From: Rhodospirillaceae bacterium
GTDB taxonomy: Bacteria; Pseudomonadota; Alphaproteobacteria; GCA-2721365
DNA length: 64,000 bases
Reading direction: 5' to 3'
Assembly: GCA_002721365.1 (NCBI GenBank)
Contig: PBKC01000007.1
Location: forward strand, 1 to 64,000
Part shown: positions 51,183 through 60,605 of the stretch, piece after piece
Numbering within the stretch: the stretch's first letter is position 1
How the letters are laid out: the number at the start of each line of letters is the position of its first letter
Program-made: the position numbers and the translations under genes
The notes under the pieces: model-generated
What the model saw: only the letters and a program-made list of their open reading frames with translations
What the model was told of the DNA's origin: nothing
Databases searched by the model: none

Positions 51183-51911
51183 TCAGCGGCCGGAAGAATC
51201 CGCGGAGCCCGACGCCGCCTTCATCTCCTGAAACCGGCGATCCAGGAACGACAGGAATTCGGGCCAGTTGGTGACGTAGTCCTTGCCGGAGACAGGCGGT
51301 TTGGGTGACGGCATGCGGATCGGGCGACCGAACAGGTCGTCGAGCTCGGCCGAACGGAACCCCGGTGCGAAAAGCTCTTCATAGGTGAGACGTACCCGCG
51401 CCGGGACGCGCGCCAGCGTCGCGTTCGCCTGAAGCACGTAAGCCAGATTCCAGCCGACCCGCTGCGCATCGTTTTCCGAGAAGGTCCAGCGCTCCATCGG
51501 CTTGCCGCCGTGACGGCGCCAAGTCCCCCGATGCATGGCCAGCATGAAGCTCGCTACCGTGGACGGAATGTCGGCGCGCGTAAGCGTGATGAAGGCGATA
51601 TCGGGTCGGGAAACGAACGCCGCCAGATCGGTATGGCGGTTCGGCATCGACTTGAATCCGACATAGGCGGCGTCGGGATGGCAGGCGAAATAGGCTTCGA
51701 TCAGCGCCGCATCGTCGCCGACCGGCCGCCCGGTCTTCTCCGCGTAAAATCGCCCGTAATCGGCGATCCGTTCCGGGTTCAGCAATTCCTCGTCTTCGCA
51801 GACGACATCGTTGCTGGGCAGCGTCACGTCCTTCTCTTCCCGCAGGCGCTCCATTAGGGCCGTAGACCCGGTCCGACCCGTCGTCAGAACGCAGAACCGC
51901 CTTGAGATCAT
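51183..51911 (-). CDS. Sulfotransferase family protein
   Basis: 242 residues from the ATG at 51911, behind GGGGGAGG. The PAPS 5'-phosphosulfate-binding motif is VLTTGRTGSTAL at about 7-18, and the 3'-phosphate region is likely ITLTRADIPSTVASFMLA near 116-133. It moves sulfate from PAPS to an alcohol or amine acceptor, as in Nod factors or surface glycans. The frame opens earlier (52040), but that portion is not family-like. No partner gene is beside it; it is convergent with the protease and divergent from CheB. Confidence 0.75.
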   Translation of the reverse strand: MISRRFCVLTTGRTGSTALMERLREEKDVTLPSNDVVCEDEELLNPERIADYGRFYAEKTGRPVGDDAALIEAYFACHPDAAYVGFKSMPNRHTDLAAFVSRPDIAFITLTRADIPSTVASFMLAMHRGTWRRHGGKPMERWTFSENDAQRVGWNLAYVLQANATLARVPARVRLTYEELFAPGFRSAELDDLFGRPIRMPSPKPPVSGKDYVTNWPEFLSFLDRRFQEMKAASGSADSSGR

Positions 51912-52175
51912 GCCCAAACCTCCCCCGCTGCGTCGTGGGCCGCCCCGACGGAGCATGGCCCGTTCGGCCGCGGACCGCAAACCAGCGGGGTAACAACGAC
52001 ATTTTCTTTCGGGCGACGAGATCCCAATCGGCGCATCCAACGAATAAGGTTGAATTCAGCCATTCCTCGACACGCGTGAAACAGGGCAATGTTTCATGTA
52101 CCACTATCGTTCGATGTAGACGCGGATATGGCTCCTGGGTGAGGAGAGCGGCTCCTGGATCGGCTGAAGAAGCGT

Positions 52176-53228
52176 GTGATGATCGTCGAGGACTCCCTGG
52201 TCGTTCGGGAGCTCCTCAGCCACATCATTTCGAACGATCCGCGTCTCATGGTGGTGGAAGCCGTTGCTTCCGGAGAGGAAGCTCTCGCTAAGCTCGAATC
52301 CGCCCGCCCCGACGTCATCTCGATGGATATCCAGCTTCCCGGAATCGACGGCGTCGACACGACGCGGGAGATCATGATCCGGAGGCCGACTCCGATCGTC
52401 ATCGTCGCTTCCGGCGTCAGCGCCAATCACGGGATCCTCGCCATGCGGGCGATGCGGGCAGGCGCGCTGACCGCGATCGACAAGCCCGTGGGGACCACCC
52501 ACCCGGATTTTGCCGCGGTCGCCAACACGATCTGCACGCAGCTCGCGATCATGAGCGAGGTCCACGTCGTCCGCCAGAGGCCCCAGCCGCTGGCCGCCGC
52601 GCCCGGCTCGGCCGGTCACAGCCCGTTGCCCCAGCCGAGCTCGGCCTCTCCCGCGCGCATGCTCGGAATCGTCGCCTCGACCGGGGGGCCGGCCGCCTTG
52701 TCCACTCTGCTGCGCGACCTGGGACCGGGCTTCGGCCTGCCGATCGCTCTGGTACAGCACATTGCCCCGTCGTTTCTGGAGGGCTTCGTCACCTGGCTTA
52801 ACGACACCACGCCATTCCGGGTGACGATCGCCAAGAACGGCCAGCTGGCGGTGCCGGGTGAGATCTATGTGCCACCGCCGGACCGACATTTGGAAGTCGA
52901 CGGAGCGCGCCTCAGGTTGTCGGGAGCGCCGCCGATTTCCCACCATCGGCCTTCGGGAACGGCACTGTTCAATTCGATGGCGCTCAGTCTCGGACGATCC
53001 GGCATCGGCGTCCTTCTGACCGGCATGGGAGACGACGGTGCCGCGGGCTTGATGGCCCTTAAGTCGAATGGCGGCTACACGATCGCCGAGAGCAAGTCGA
53101 CGGCAGTGGTCTTCGGCATGCCGGCCGTCGCGATCAAAATGGGGGCCGCCCGTGCGGTGCTTCCCTTACCGGATATCGGCCGGCGCATACGGGCGGTGTT
53201 GCTTACCCCGTCACCGAGCCCGCAGTAA
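52176..53228 (+). CDS. cheB: CheB chemotaxis response regulator/protein-glutamate methylesterase
   Basis: About 350 residues. A receiver domain (1-120) has phospho-acceptor D51 (SMDIQLPG) and the conserved lysine in AIDKPVG. After a proline-rich linker comes the methylesterase domain with S168 (VASTGGP), H195 (VQHIAP) and D286/D287 (MGDDGAAG). It demethylates chemoreceptors or regulates another signalling array. The GTG at 52176 or ATG at 52179 cuts close to the first beta strand; an upstream in-frame CTG might give a slightly longer form. No cheA, cheW, cheR or receptor is near, so its partners lie elsewhere. Confidence 0.9.
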   Translation: MMIVEDSLVVRELLSHIISNDPRLMVVEAVASGEEALAKLESARPDVISMDIQLPGIDGVDTTREIMIRRPTPIVIVASGVSANHGILAMRAMRAGALTAIDKPVGTTHPDFAAVANTICTQLAIMSEVHVVRQRPQPLAAAPGSAGHSPLPQPSSASPARMLGIVASTGGPAALSTLLRDLGPGFGLPIALVQHIAPSFLEGFVTWLNDTTPFRVTIAKNGQLAVPGEIYVPPPDRHLEVDGARLRLSGAPPISHHRPSGTALFNSMALSLGRSGIGVLLTGMGDDGAAGLMALKSNGGYTIAESKSTAVVFGMPAVAIKMGAARAVLPLPDIGRRIRAVLLTPSPSPQ

Positions 53229-53346
53229 CCTCTCCCCGGCGCGAGCGCACCTCCCCCATACCGACCACCTCCGACGGATTATGACGGCGAGGGGCCGTCC
53301 CGGTGTATGGTGGAGCACCTGTGCGGGTCTGGGGGAGGCCGCAACC

Positions 53347-54147
53347 ATGGCATTGCGAAGCGTCCTGTCGGTCGGGAGCCTGTCGCGCATCGCCATATCG
53401 CTGCTGGCCGTCGGTTTTTCGGCGACGGCGCCAGTTGCCGCGGTCGCCGATGTATGCGATCGCCTGCAACCGGTTTCGACCGCGCTCGGCTATCAGGTGC
53501 GGGAACCGGACGTCCGCTGCGAGGGCCTCTACGAGTCGACGGTCCGGGCGATCGGGATCGAGGTCGTAGGCTTCCTCCTGGCCCCGGTTCGCTTCGATGC
53601 CGAACTGGAAGCCGAAGTCGAGATCGCCAGCGCCGACCTGTCCAACCTCGAAACGCCGCCCGAGGGCCCTCTCCGCGTCCGCGCCGTCGCGCTTCCGCTC
53701 AAGACCTACTACCGCATGGATGCCGTGCTCGGCCCGGACGGGACGATGGCATGGCCGTTGGCCGAGGTCATTCGGCCGGCAGGCCTGAAGGACGACCAGA
53801 TCGGCATCTATGGCTGGTTCGGCGAAGAGACCGATAAGACCTTCGTTCCGGTGAGGGTCCTGTCCGCCACGGCGGAGTCGTCGGAAATGCCGGAACCGTC
53901 CCCGCAACTCCGGCTGTATCTCCGGGTTACCAGCGATGCCGAGCGGCTATTGTGGCGGTACGGGGACGACGGCACGGTCTCGGAATGGCTGCCGGCCGCC
54001 GAAGGACGCGTCCGTGCCGGGCAGACGGCGGCGGTCGCCCTGCCGCCGGGGCCGACCGCGCTTCTACGCATCGACGTCACCGCCAAGCCCGAAGGCAGCG
54101 ACGATTGGACGAGCCTCAGGTTCGACCTCGTCCGGACGGAACCGTGA
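53347..54147 (+). CDS. Secreted hypothetical protein, gene 1 of a three-gene envelope operon
   Basis: 266 residues. The signal peptide (about 1-36) ends VAAVA. A mature beta-rich domain follows with two cysteines (DVCDRL and VRCEGL) that may form a disulfide. Phrases such as VRAVALPLKTYYRMDAVLG and QLRLYLRVTSDAERLLWRYG suggest two beta-sandwich-like parts. No family recognised. The ATG at 53347 follows GGGGGAGG. The stop overlaps the next start (GTGA at 54144-54147). Confidence 0.65.
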   Translation: MALRSVLSVGSLSRIAISLLAVGFSATAPVAAVADVCDRLQPVSTALGYQVREPDVRCEGLYESTVRAIGIEVVGFLLAPVRFDAELEAEVEIASADLSNLETPPEGPLRVRAVALPLKTYYRMDAVLGPDGTMAWPLAEVIRPAGLKDDQIGIYGWFGEETDKTFVPVRVLSATAESSEMPEPSPQLRLYLRVTSDAERLLWRYGDDGTVSEWLPAAEGRVRAGQTAAVALPPGPTALLRIDVTAKPEGSDDWTSLRFDLVRTEP

Positions 54148-55238
54148 AGCGAAGCCAGAGGCGGCTCCTCGAACGGCGCCGGGACGACTATCTGAGCCGC
54201 GCCGCCAAGGCGCTCTCCCAGGACCCGGCCGCCGACGTCGCCGCCGAAGTCGAGCGGGTGGAAACCTATGGCAAGCTGATCCAGGCGGGGCGCGTGACGG
54301 GCAGACGTGAACGGACGATCGCCGCAATCGTGGGAATCATCTGCGTCACGTTGGCCGCGGCAACCCAGATGGTCCGCATGCCGTCGGCAGGGATCACGCT
54401 GGTCGCGGAGGCGACGAGCGTCACCTTCATGCTCGCCGATCCATGGCGATGGGAACATCCGGCGAGCGGCGCTCATGCCATCCGTCTGGAAAATTTCGAG
54501 GCGATCGATCTTCCGCCGACCGTGATCGCGAAGGAGGCTTCGGGCGACCGCGACTGGATCGACGTTTCCGGCGGCAATCTGTCGGTCGCATCGCTCAGCC
54601 TCGCCGAAGGGAGCCGCGTCACCCTGGAAGCCGAGCCCGACGCCATCGACCTGTTCGTGGTCGGCGGCCGGTTGAGCGGCGACCTTACCCTGCTGGGTGA
54701 CGTCGAGGTGACGGCGGGCACCGACGACGGCGGAACCGATTCGGCCGGCGGCGCCCGCAGCTTCGCCCTGCCCGAAATCGTGAGCTTCGCCTCGCCGGGC
54801 GACGGCATCGTGCCCGCCCATATCCTCATTCGCGACGAGACTCCCCTCACCTTTCAGGACGTCCGGGTCACGTCGCTGTCGTTCGCGCGCGAGACTCCGC
54901 TGGAGGCCGGCCAGACGGCGTTCCGATCGACCATCCGCGAGGGGCAGGTTATTGTTTCCGATACGCAAACCGTGGTGCCGCTCAACCGCGGCGACCACCT
55001 TGAACTGCGCGGGGGCGAGGGGGCGAGGCTGGTGCATCTCGGGCTGGACGAGAGCATTTCGGTCGCTTTCGAGGGCGAAGTCGAACGGGCGCAACTCGTT
55101 CAGGCCGGGGTTCACAGGGATCTGAGGCCGACCCTGCTCGAATACGTCTATCACAACGAACGCCTGGTCTTCATGTGGAGTGCCCTTGGATTCCTGTGGG
55201 GGTTTCTGTGGAGCGCGCGAAAGACTCTCTTCCCATGA
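54144..55238 (+). CDS. Inner-membrane hypothetical protein, gene 2 of the three-gene operon
   Basis: 364 residues starting at GTG 54144. A basic, helical cytoplasmic N-terminus (RSQRRLLERRRDDYLSRAAK) is followed by one membrane segment near 54-72 and a periplasmic beta-rich domain of about 260 residues. A C-terminal hydrophobic stretch (LVFMWSALGFLWGFLWSAR) follows, so both ends face the cytoplasm. Overlaps of 4 bp with both neighbours show tight co-translation. No family recognised. It could tether the secreted partner proteins to the membrane. Confidence 0.65.
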   Translation: MKRSQRRLLERRRDDYLSRAAKALSQDPAADVAAEVERVETYGKLIQAGRVTGRRERTIAAIVGIICVTLAAATQMVRMPSAGITLVAEATSVTFMLADPWRWEHPASGAHAIRLENFEAIDLPPTVIAKEASGDRDWIDVSGGNLSVASLSLAEGSRVTLEAEPDAIDLFVVGGRLSGDLTLLGDVEVTAGTDDGGTDSAGGARSFALPEIVSFASPGDGIVPAHILIRDETPLTFQDVRVTSLSFARETPLEAGQTAFRSTIREGQVIVSDTQTVVPLNRGDHLELRGGEGARLVHLGLDESISVAFEGEVERAQLVQAGVHRDLRPTLLEYVYHNERLVFMWSALGFLWGFLWSARKTLFP

Positions 55239-57493
55239 TCGGCTCGGCGTTCAGGCGTCTCGCGGCCTTCATCTGCCTGCTGGTCCTGATCGGACCGGCC
55301 GGCGCAACCGGAACGGCGGACTCGCCGCCGACCGGAGAAGCCTTCGCGCTGGCCCTTCGCGACCACGTCGTGCGCATCCGGGCCATTTGGGAAAGCGGCG
55401 AAACCCAGGACGGCTTCGGGTTCGTCGTCGGGCGGAACGAAGGCGGTGTCTACATCGTCACCGCCGACCACATCGTCCGCGGCAATCTGCCGGGTCAGGT
55501 CGCCAGCGAGGTGAGCGTCACCTGGTTCCGGCGGCGCGGCGAACAGTTCGCGGCCACCCTGCTCGGCACCCATGACGCGCAGCGCGACGTCGCCGTGCTG
55601 CGGACCCAACTACCCGAGGGCCTGTCCCTGCGGCCCGAACTGCTGGTCCGGACACCGGCGCTGCCCGAACGGTCCAGGCCCGTGTGGTATGTCGGACGCG
55701 CGGGCCAGTGGTACGTCCCGTCACAGGCGGGAACGGTCAATAGCGTCGATCTCGATCAGCAGATCATGGTAGATGGCCTGAACGTCCAGGTCGGCACGTC
55801 GGGCGCGCCGCTGGTCGCCGAGAACGGAATCGCCGGGATGATCGTCGCCGATACGATCGGCGGAATTCCCCGCGCCATCGGCATCGACTTCATCCAGCGT
55901 GCCTTCGCGTTCTGGGCCCATCCCTGGGACCTGCATGCCGCGACCGAGACGGTCACGGCCGAAGGACCGCCCGCCACCCCCGACGACCGGGGCGATGCTG
56001 GAGAACCCGCTGAGACCGCCGCGCCCGCGCGCGAGTCGTCCCGTGTCCCGCCGCCGCCCGAACGGGACGAACGTCAGGAGGAAGAACCGGAAACGCGCCT
56101 TCCGGCGGGAAGCATCCTGGATACGAACCGGATGCGGCAAAGCATCGAGCGGCGTCTTGCCGCGTTCGCCCCTATCGAGCCCGGATCTGCGCCCGACGCA
56201 TTCAGCGCAGAGGCCGCGCCCGAACTCGCTCTCTCCAACATCGACGTACGAGCCGGCGACGCAGTCGTCCGGGCTTCCGCCTTCGTTACGCTGGACGGCA
56301 CTGATCTCGGCCGCGTCACCGCGCGAGTGACCGCGGGGCCGGAACCCGGCAAGACAGCGGTGACCTTGTCCTTCCCCGGCGGCGCGATATCGGGCAGCGA
56401 CGGCGCCTGCCGTTTCCACCTGACGATGAAGCGGGCCGACCTCATCTGGGATGACGATCTCGGCAGCTTCTCGGGGGCGAACATCCAGGCGGCCCCCGTC
56501 TCCATCGAATGTGCGCCCGACTTTCGCTTGAAAGCGGGCACGCTGACGATCGAGTCAGCATTCGATCGAAACACCGATACCACCGGCTGGTCGGGCGCCT
56601 TCGACATCACGTTCGACCGTCTCGTCGTGCTGGAATGCGACAGCTATGACTGCATGAGCCCGCGCGAGGTCATGCGGGCCGGCGCAGCCGGGTTCCGGGT
56701 CGCCTTCAAGCAGATCGATTTCGACGGGCGAGGCTCGGTCCTCGCCGACTTGCCCGCGACCTACTGGCCGCGTGAAGCGGCGTTCGCCGCACCGGCCTTC
56801 GACCTGATCGCGGCGGAGTTCGGTGCACTCGCTCCCGAGCGCGTTCTCGCCTATCTCGGCGATGCAACGATATCGCTTCACGCCGAAGCAGCGCAGGCGG
56901 AGATCGAACAGGGAATCAATGTCCGCGCGGACGAAGCCGCGCTTACCTTTACCTCCGGCGACGCGGCTCGCCTCACCTATCACCACAAAGGCGCGACCCT
57001 GTCGGGTTTAGGCGCGGGAGTCGGCGTCCCCCCCGTGATGGAGATCGACGTACGGACCGCGCGGCGTTTCGATCTCGCTGAGATCTCTAACGGCGACGTC
57101 GAGACTTGGTTGGACGATATCGGCCCCGTTGCCTTCAGTGCGTCGGCCGCCGGCAGCCGGAGCGCAGCGACCGGCAGCGGCCAGTTGTGGACGGACAGCG
57201 GTGCGGGCGCAGGCATGGCGCATGCCGTGCTGGAAAGCACCGATCCGGCGTCCTTCCTGATCGAGACCTTCTTGAGCCCTCTGATCAGGCAATCCGGCAA
57301 TCCGAGCGCCTACCGCCAGGCACTTCTCGAAGTGATTCAACTGATCGCGAGTCCTTCGACCGGCAGGGCCGGCCGGTCGTATCGATTCGAAATCGACGCA
57401 GACTTCATGAACCAGCAGGCAACGATCAACGGCGTTACCCTCTCGGAGATCGGATGGCTGTTCGACGACGCCTGCATGCGGTACGGGTGCTGA
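55235..57493 (+). CDS. Trypsin-like protease with large C-terminal domain, gene 3 of the operon
   Basis: 752 residues. The signal peptide ends near PAGATG (about 25). The chymotrypsin-like domain (about 30-230) has H79 (TADHIVRG), D118 (QRDVAVL) and S189 (VGTSGAPLV), an intact triad. A low-complexity linker (about 245-300, Pro/Glu/Ala) follows. A C-terminal domain of some 430 residues, rich in beta strands and with cysteine pairs near CDSYDC, resembles no family I know. The ATG at 55235 overlaps the previous stop (ATGA). It probably acts in the periplasm with the two preceding proteins. Confidence 0.75.
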   Translation: MIGSAFRRLAAFICLLVLIGPAGATGTADSPPTGEAFALALRDHVVRIRAIWESGETQDGFGFVVGRNEGGVYIVTADHIVRGNLPGQVASEVSVTWFRRRGEQFAATLLGTHDAQRDVAVLRTQLPEGLSLRPELLVRTPALPERSRPVWYVGRAGQWYVPSQAGTVNSVDLDQQIMVDGLNVQVGTSGAPLVAENGIAGMIVADTIGGIPRAIGIDFIQRAFAFWAHPWDLHAATETVTAEGPPATPDDRGDAGEPAETAAPARESSRVPPPPERDERQEEEPETRLPAGSILDTNRMRQSIERRLAAFAPIEPGSAPDAFSAEAAPELALSNIDVRAGDAVVRASAFVTLDGTDLGRVTARVTAGPEPGKTAVTLSFPGGAISGSDGACRFHLTMKRADLIWDDDLGSFSGANIQAAPVSIECAPDFRLKAGTLTIESAFDRNTDTTGWSGAFDITFDRLVVLECDSYDCMSPREVMRAGAAGFRVAFKQIDFDGRGSVLADLPATYWPREAAFAAPAFDLIAAEFGALAPERVLAYLGDATISLHAEAAQAEIEQGINVRADEAALTFTSGDAARLTYHHKGATLSGLGAGVGVPPVMEIDVRTARRFDLAEISNGDVETWLDDIGPVAFSASAAGSRSAATGSGQLWTDSGAGAGMAHAVLESTDPASFLIETFLSPLIRQSGNPSAYRQALLEVIQLIASPSTGRAGRSYRFEIDADFMNQQATINGVTLSEIGWLFDDACMRYGC

Positions 57494-57544
57494 GCCGGAC
57501 ACGCTAAGCCGGACCGTTCAACCGCGAACTCCCGATCGTCGGGG

Positions 57545-57618
57545 TGGCTGGGGCGCCAGGATTCGAACCTGGGATCACGGGATCAAAACCCGTTGCCTTA
57601 CCGCTTGGCCACGCCCCA
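57545..57618 (-). tRNA. tRNA-Gln (anticodon TTG)
   Basis: 74 nt with encoded CCA. Acceptor TGGGGCG/CGCCCCA with discriminator G; anticodon stem ACGGG/CCCGT with loop TTTTGAT, giving anticodon TTG (codon CAA); T-arm CCAGG-TTCGAAT-CCTGG. It lies between the protease operon and folD. Confidence 0.95.
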
Positions 57619-57790
57619 TCCGCGCTTGCGGGCGCTATTCCTAGACAACCCCCCGACCCGAAGCAAGATCAGTGCGTGCATATCTCGACGTCCTGATCGA
57701 TATAGGGGAACACGCCCCCTTTCAGGAAATAAATTTTCATTATATGAAACTTCTTGCCAGGAACGCCCCAAGAGGAGAGAACCCATCCCC

Positions 57791-58681
57791 ATGACCGAAG
57801 CCGCTTTGATCGACGGAAAGGCTTTCGCTGCGAACCTGCGCGCCGAGGTAGGGCGTCAGGCCGCCGTACTCGCCGAGTCTCACGATGTCGTTCCCGGCCT
57901 GGCCGCCGTCCTGGTGGGCGAGGACCCGGCGAGCGAGGTCTATGTACGCAACAAGGGCAAAGCGACACGCGAGGCGGGAATGAACTCGTTCGAGCACCGC
58001 CTGCCGGCCTCGACTTCCCAGGCTGAGTTGCTCGACCTCGTCGCCGCGCTCAATGCCGATGAAAAGGTCGATGGAATCCTGGTGCAGCTTCCCCTGCCGG
58101 GACAGATCGATTCCGGCGCGGTGATCGACGCCATCGACCCGGCCAAGGACGTCGACGGTTTCCATCCGGTCAATATGGGCCGGCTGGTGAACGGGGCACC
58201 GGGGCTTGTCCCGTGCACGCCACTCGGCTGCCTGCTGATGCTGAAGGACCGTCTGGGCGACCTTTCCGGAAAGAACGCGGTCGTCGTCGGACGGTCTAAC
58301 ATCGTCGGCAAGCCGATGGCGCTGCTGCTTCTGCGCGAAAGCTGCACGGTAACGGTCGCCCATTCGAGAACCCGAGACCTCGCAGCCGTCTGCCGCGACG
58401 CCGACATTCTGGTCGTGGCCGTGGGCCGGCCGGCGATGGTGCCGGGCGACTGGGTCGGCCCCGGCGCCACGGTGATCGATGTCGGTATCAACCGGGTCGC
58501 GGGCGAAGGCGGCAAGACGCGGCTGGTGGGCGACGTCGCCTTCGAGGAAGCACGCGCGGTCGCCGGAGCGATCACCCCCGTACCCGGCGGCGTCGGGCCG
58601 ATGACCATAGCATGCCTGCTACGGAACACGCTTCACGCCGCCTGCCTTCGCCGCGGGATCGCAGTGCCGCTGGCCGACTGA
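57791..58681 (+). CDS. folD: Bifunctional methylenetetrahydrofolate dehydrogenase/cyclohydrolase
   Basis: 296 residues. The family motifs are [17 protein letters not shown] near 34-50 with the catalytic lysine, [15 protein letters not shown] near 89-103, [31 protein letters not shown] (NADP site) and the C-terminal [10 protein letters not shown]. It interconverts 5,10-methylene-, methenyl- and 10-formyl-tetrahydrofolate in the cytosol. The length is typical. The ATG at 57791 has AGAGGAGAG with rather long spacing. The frame is open upstream, but that stretch overlaps the tRNA gene. Confidence 0.97.
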   Translation: MTEAALIDGKAFAANLRAEVGRQAAVLAESHDVVPGLAAVLVGEDPASEVYVRNKGKATREAGMNSFEHRLPASTSQAELLDLVAALNADEKVDGILVQLPLPGQIDSGAVIDAIDPAKDVDGFHPVNMGRLVNGAPGLVPCTPLGCLLMLKDRLGDLSGKNAVVVGRSNIVGKPMALLLLRESCTVTVAHSRTRDLAAVCRDADILVVAVGRPAMVPGDWVGPGATVIDVGINRVAGEGGKTRLVGDVAFEEARAVAGAITPVPGGVGPMTIACLLRNTLHAACLRRGIAVPLAD

Positions 58682-58691
58682 CACGAAAGGC

Positions 58692-59876
58692 TCAGTCGAG
58701 GAGGGCCAGGCAGCGGGCCGCGATCTGGTCGAGCGTGGCTTCGGGGTCGAACCCCTTATGCTTGGCGGCGAACCGCTCCGCCGCGGCGCGGGCGGCACCG
58801 GTCTCGACGAACTGCTCCATCACCGCGCCGTAGTCGATTCCTTCCGCTTGGACGCCCACCGCTTTGCCGGCGCCAAGCGACGAGACGCGGTGCGCCAATG
58901 TCGCCTGCTCCAGATGCTGCGGAAAGGTGAAGAGCGGTATTCCCGCGAGCAATGCCTGGGCGGTTGTTCCATGCCCTCCGTGGCAGACGATCACGTCGCA
59001 TTCTCCCGCAAGCGCGGGAAGGTCGACGGGCCGCGGCTCGACATGGATGCCGGCGGCCATGGCTTGTTCGAGGAGCGGCGGCGGCGCGTCACGGAGATGC
59101 ATGGCGACAGACCAGCCGAGGCGACGGAGATGGTCGATCAGGCCGGTCTCTGCCACCGTCCTGCCGGTCAGATAGACGAAGGCCCGGCGCCGGCCGCTGT
59201 CGGGCCAGGCTGGCGCATTCTTGCCGACGGCGCCGGCGATCGGGCCGACATATCGGGCCGCCCCCCGGCCGGGATAATGGTCGATCTCGGAAAAGGTGCA
59301 GAGGAACCGAACGTCGGCGTCGACAATGGCGCTGATGCTGGAAAGCCGCCCGCCCTTACCGCCACGCACTCCCGCGTTCACCACCGCGAGCACCTGGGAA
59401 TCGAGCTTCTCGCGCTCTGCCTTCGGTACCTTGCGCCAGGGCTGCAAAGACGCACTGGGCCGCGCCGGCGGCGGCATCTCGAATCCGGTCCCCAGCGCCA
59501 TGACGGGGAACCCGGCGCCGCGCGCGGCGAGCATGGCTGTCGGCGCATGGTTCGCGACGAGAAGATGCGGCCTCGTGGACGCGAAGATTCGCTGCCATGC
59601 GGCCACGAGCCCCCTGACGTTCTCGACCTGCGTGTACCCCGAAAGCGCCAGCACTCCCGCATAGTTGATGGCGCTGACGCCCCGCGGGTTGTTCCCTTTC
59701 CAATGCGGCGCCATCGCCACCGGGATGCCCTCGCCGGCACCGGCGGCACGATGCGGCTCCCTGAGGAGAAGGGCGACGTCGTGCCCGGCCTCGCGCAGCC
59801 TTTGAGACAGAGGCAACAGCTTGGCGACATGGCCATAGCCGCCGCCGAGCTCCCAGGCCAGCAGGACCCGCGCCAC
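58692..59876 (-). CDS. GT1-type glycosyltransferase (UDP-glycosyltransferase-like)
   Basis: 394 residues with a GT-B fold. The N-terminal domain starts VLLAWELGGGYGHVAKLLPL with a His in the usual acceptor position. The C-terminal donor site reads CDVIVCHGGHGTTAQALLAGIPLFTFPQ, close to the GT1 signature. It may glycosylate a lipid or small molecule. The likely start is GTG at 59876, with no strong ribosome site. It lies 11 bp from the folD end (convergent) and just downstream of the next gene on the same strand, so they may be co-transcribed. Acceptor unknown. Confidence 0.82.
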   Translation of the reverse strand: MARVLLAWELGGGYGHVAKLLPLSQRLREAGHDVALLLREPHRAAGAGEGIPVAMAPHWKGNNPRGVSAINYAGVLALSGYTQVENVRGLVAAWQRIFASTRPHLLVANHAPTAMLAARGAGFPVMALGTGFEMPPPARPSASLQPWRKVPKAEREKLDSQVLAVVNAGVRGGKGGRLSSISAIVDADVRFLCTFSEIDHYPGRGAARYVGPIAGAVGKNAPAWPDSGRRRAFVYLTGRTVAETGLIDHLRRLGWSVAMHLRDAPPPLLEQAMAAGIHVEPRPVDLPALAGECDVIVCHGGHGTTAQALLAGIPLFTFPQHLEQATLAHRVSSLGAGKAVGVQAEGIDYGAVMEQFVETGAARAAAERFAAKHKGFDPEATLDQIAARCLALLD

Positions 59877-59904
59877 AGGTTCTATCCGCGCGCCGAACCG
59901 TCCC

Positions 59905-60519
59905 TCAGTCGTCTTTCTCCCGGTTCACCTTGGTGAGGGCAAACAGAGTACGCTGATCGAGCCAACCTGTTTCCGGCAGGCCGGACAATCCCTGAAAGCG
60001 GGCGAGGGACTTGGCGACCTCCTCGTCGAACACGCCATCGGCCTCGCCTTCGAAAAGCGAACGCTCGGCCAGCGCCTCCTGCACCGACTGGATGGTCGCC
60101 CGGTAGAAGTAGGCGCCCTTGCTGCCGTGCTGGATCTGGGCGATTTCCGAAAGCTCCTGAAGCCGCCCCTGATACAGGTAACGGAGCAGCTCGGTGACGC
60201 CATAAATAAACTTCTGCTTCGGATTGGCGCGGCAGTACTGCGCAACGAGGTCGAGCAGAAATTCGGTCGTCTGCCAGGGCGTCAGATCGTAAGTCTCGTC
60301 CTGCTGTTGATTCGTCGCCGTCACGTAGCCGTCGACCCAGCCGGCATAGACGTAGTAATCGCGGGTCTTCCCGTCATAGGCTTCAATGAAGCGGTCGCAG
60401 GTGACGGTCCCTGCGCCGTCTATCGCGAAGTTCCCGTCTCCATCCGCCGCCGCGGCCGGTAGCGCGCCGGCAAGAAGCAGAGCACCGACCGCTCCCAGCA
60501 TCGCCGTCTTGACCATCAT
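59905..60519 (-). CDS. Secreted protein with C-terminal peptidoglycan-binding-like domain
   Basis: About 204 residues from the ATG at 60519 (or 60516). The signal peptide ends PAAAA near residue 25. The central part (CDRFIEAYDGKTRDYYVYAG, WVDGYVTATNQ, YCRANPKQKF) resembles the HdeA/Rap1a-like secreted domains with two cysteines. The C-terminal 65 residues, IQSVQEALAERSLFEGEADG...SLARFQGLSGLPETG, match the PG_binding_1 helical repeat. It probably associates with cell wall. GAGGACGGGG precedes the start. The family call for the middle part is uncertain. Confidence 0.7.
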   Translation of the reverse strand: MMVKTAMLGAVGALLLAGALPAAAADGDGNFAIDGAGTVTCDRFIEAYDGKTRDYYVYAGWVDGYVTATNQQQDETYDLTPWQTTEFLLDLVAQYCRANPKQKFIYGVTELLRYLYQGRLQELSEIAQIQHGSKGAYFYRATIQSVQEALAERSLFEGEADGVFDEEVAKSLARFQGLSGLPETGWLDQRTLFALTKVNREKDD

Positions 60520-60605
60520 CCCCGTCCTCGATTTTTCGCCTGCCGTCTCGCAGGCCAGCATACCCGCTGGCCACTTGGTCGCCTATGCCGACGCCCGCAA
60601 GCAAC

